Source of the DNA: JANNRA01 sp031401035
GTDB taxonomy: Bacteria; Desulfobacterota; Binatia; HRBIN30; CADEER01
Direction: 5' to 3'
Length of the DNA: 14,971 bases
Assembly (NCBI GenBank): GCA_031401035.1
Contig: JANNRA010000182.1
Span: forward strand, 1 to 14,971
The notes below the pieces were generated by a model that saw only the letters and a list, made by a program, of their open reading frames with translations, did not search any database and was not told the origin of the DNA. How positions within the stretch are numbered: the first letter of the stretch is position 1; every line of letters starts with the position of its first letter. This document shows, in pieces, positions 14,938 through 14,971 of this stretch. Position numbers and translations under genes: made by a program.

Positions 14938-14971
14938 GAGGGGGACGTTGGGGCGAAACGGACACTTCCGC

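Noticed and set aside
1..14971. tRNA, rRNA, CRISPR array, transposase or phage genes
   Set aside because: No regularly spaced repeats, no tRNA-like cloverleaf in the few gaps and no transposase, integrase or phage motifs. Gaps are all short (about 200 bases at most) and are accounted for above.

Overview
The window is a very GC-rich (roughly 70% G+C by eye), gene-dense piece of a Gram-negative bacterial chromosome. The Gram-negative call rests on a complete tripartite RND efflux operon with an outer-membrane lipoprotein channel. Codon third positions are almost all G or C, so long open antisense frames occur everywhere and mean little. The phylum cannot be fixed from this sequence. A high-GC lineage of the Acidobacteriota, Myxococcota or Desulfobacterota/Binatota kind is a guess.

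Layout: (1) 50-1003 (+) is a stand-alone HEAT-repeat protein. (2) 1032-2171 (-) is a family-4 glycosyltransferase, convergent with it. (3) A divergent intergenic region (2172-2378) carries a strong inverted repeat and a plausible sigma70-type promoter. (4) 2379-5341 (+) encodes a proton-translocating NAD(P) transhydrogenase. The soluble NAD(H)-binding alpha1 subunit is separate, while the small membrane subunit alpha2 and the beta subunit are fused into one 607-residue protein. (5) 5346-6875 (+) is a Tat-exported GMC-type flavoprotein. (6) 6915-9053 (+) holds a polyprenyl-phosphate-type GT2 and a membrane GT39/ArnT-like transferase, spaced 3 bases apart. (7) A 131-base gap has a REP-like hairpin and a TTGACA box. 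(8) 9185-14937 (+) is an RND efflux operon: lipoprotein adaptor, HAE-1 pump, and NodT/OprM-type outer-membrane factor.

How the genes work together: the two transhydrogenase genes make one enzyme that uses the proton gradient to reduce NADP+ with NADH. The flavoprotein lies 4 bases downstream and is probably co-transcribed, but it is exported and has no visible partner subunit. The GT2 and GT39 fit a donor-maker/donor-user pair (polyprenyl-phosphate sugar made in the cytoplasm, sugar transferred on the periplasmic side). The efflux genes are translationally close (21-base gap, then a 4-base GTGA overlap) and form one tripartite pump. No regulator for the pump is inside the window.

Overall the gene families are familiar. 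The least ordinary items are the alpha2-beta fusion with an extra helix in the linker, the GT2 ribosome-binding site placed in a hairpin loop, a 22-base perfect palindrome inside the flavoprotein gene, and the inverted repeat upstream of the transhydrogenase promoter. I found no tRNA, rRNA, CRISPR array, insertion sequence or evidence of an undescribed multi-gene defence system.
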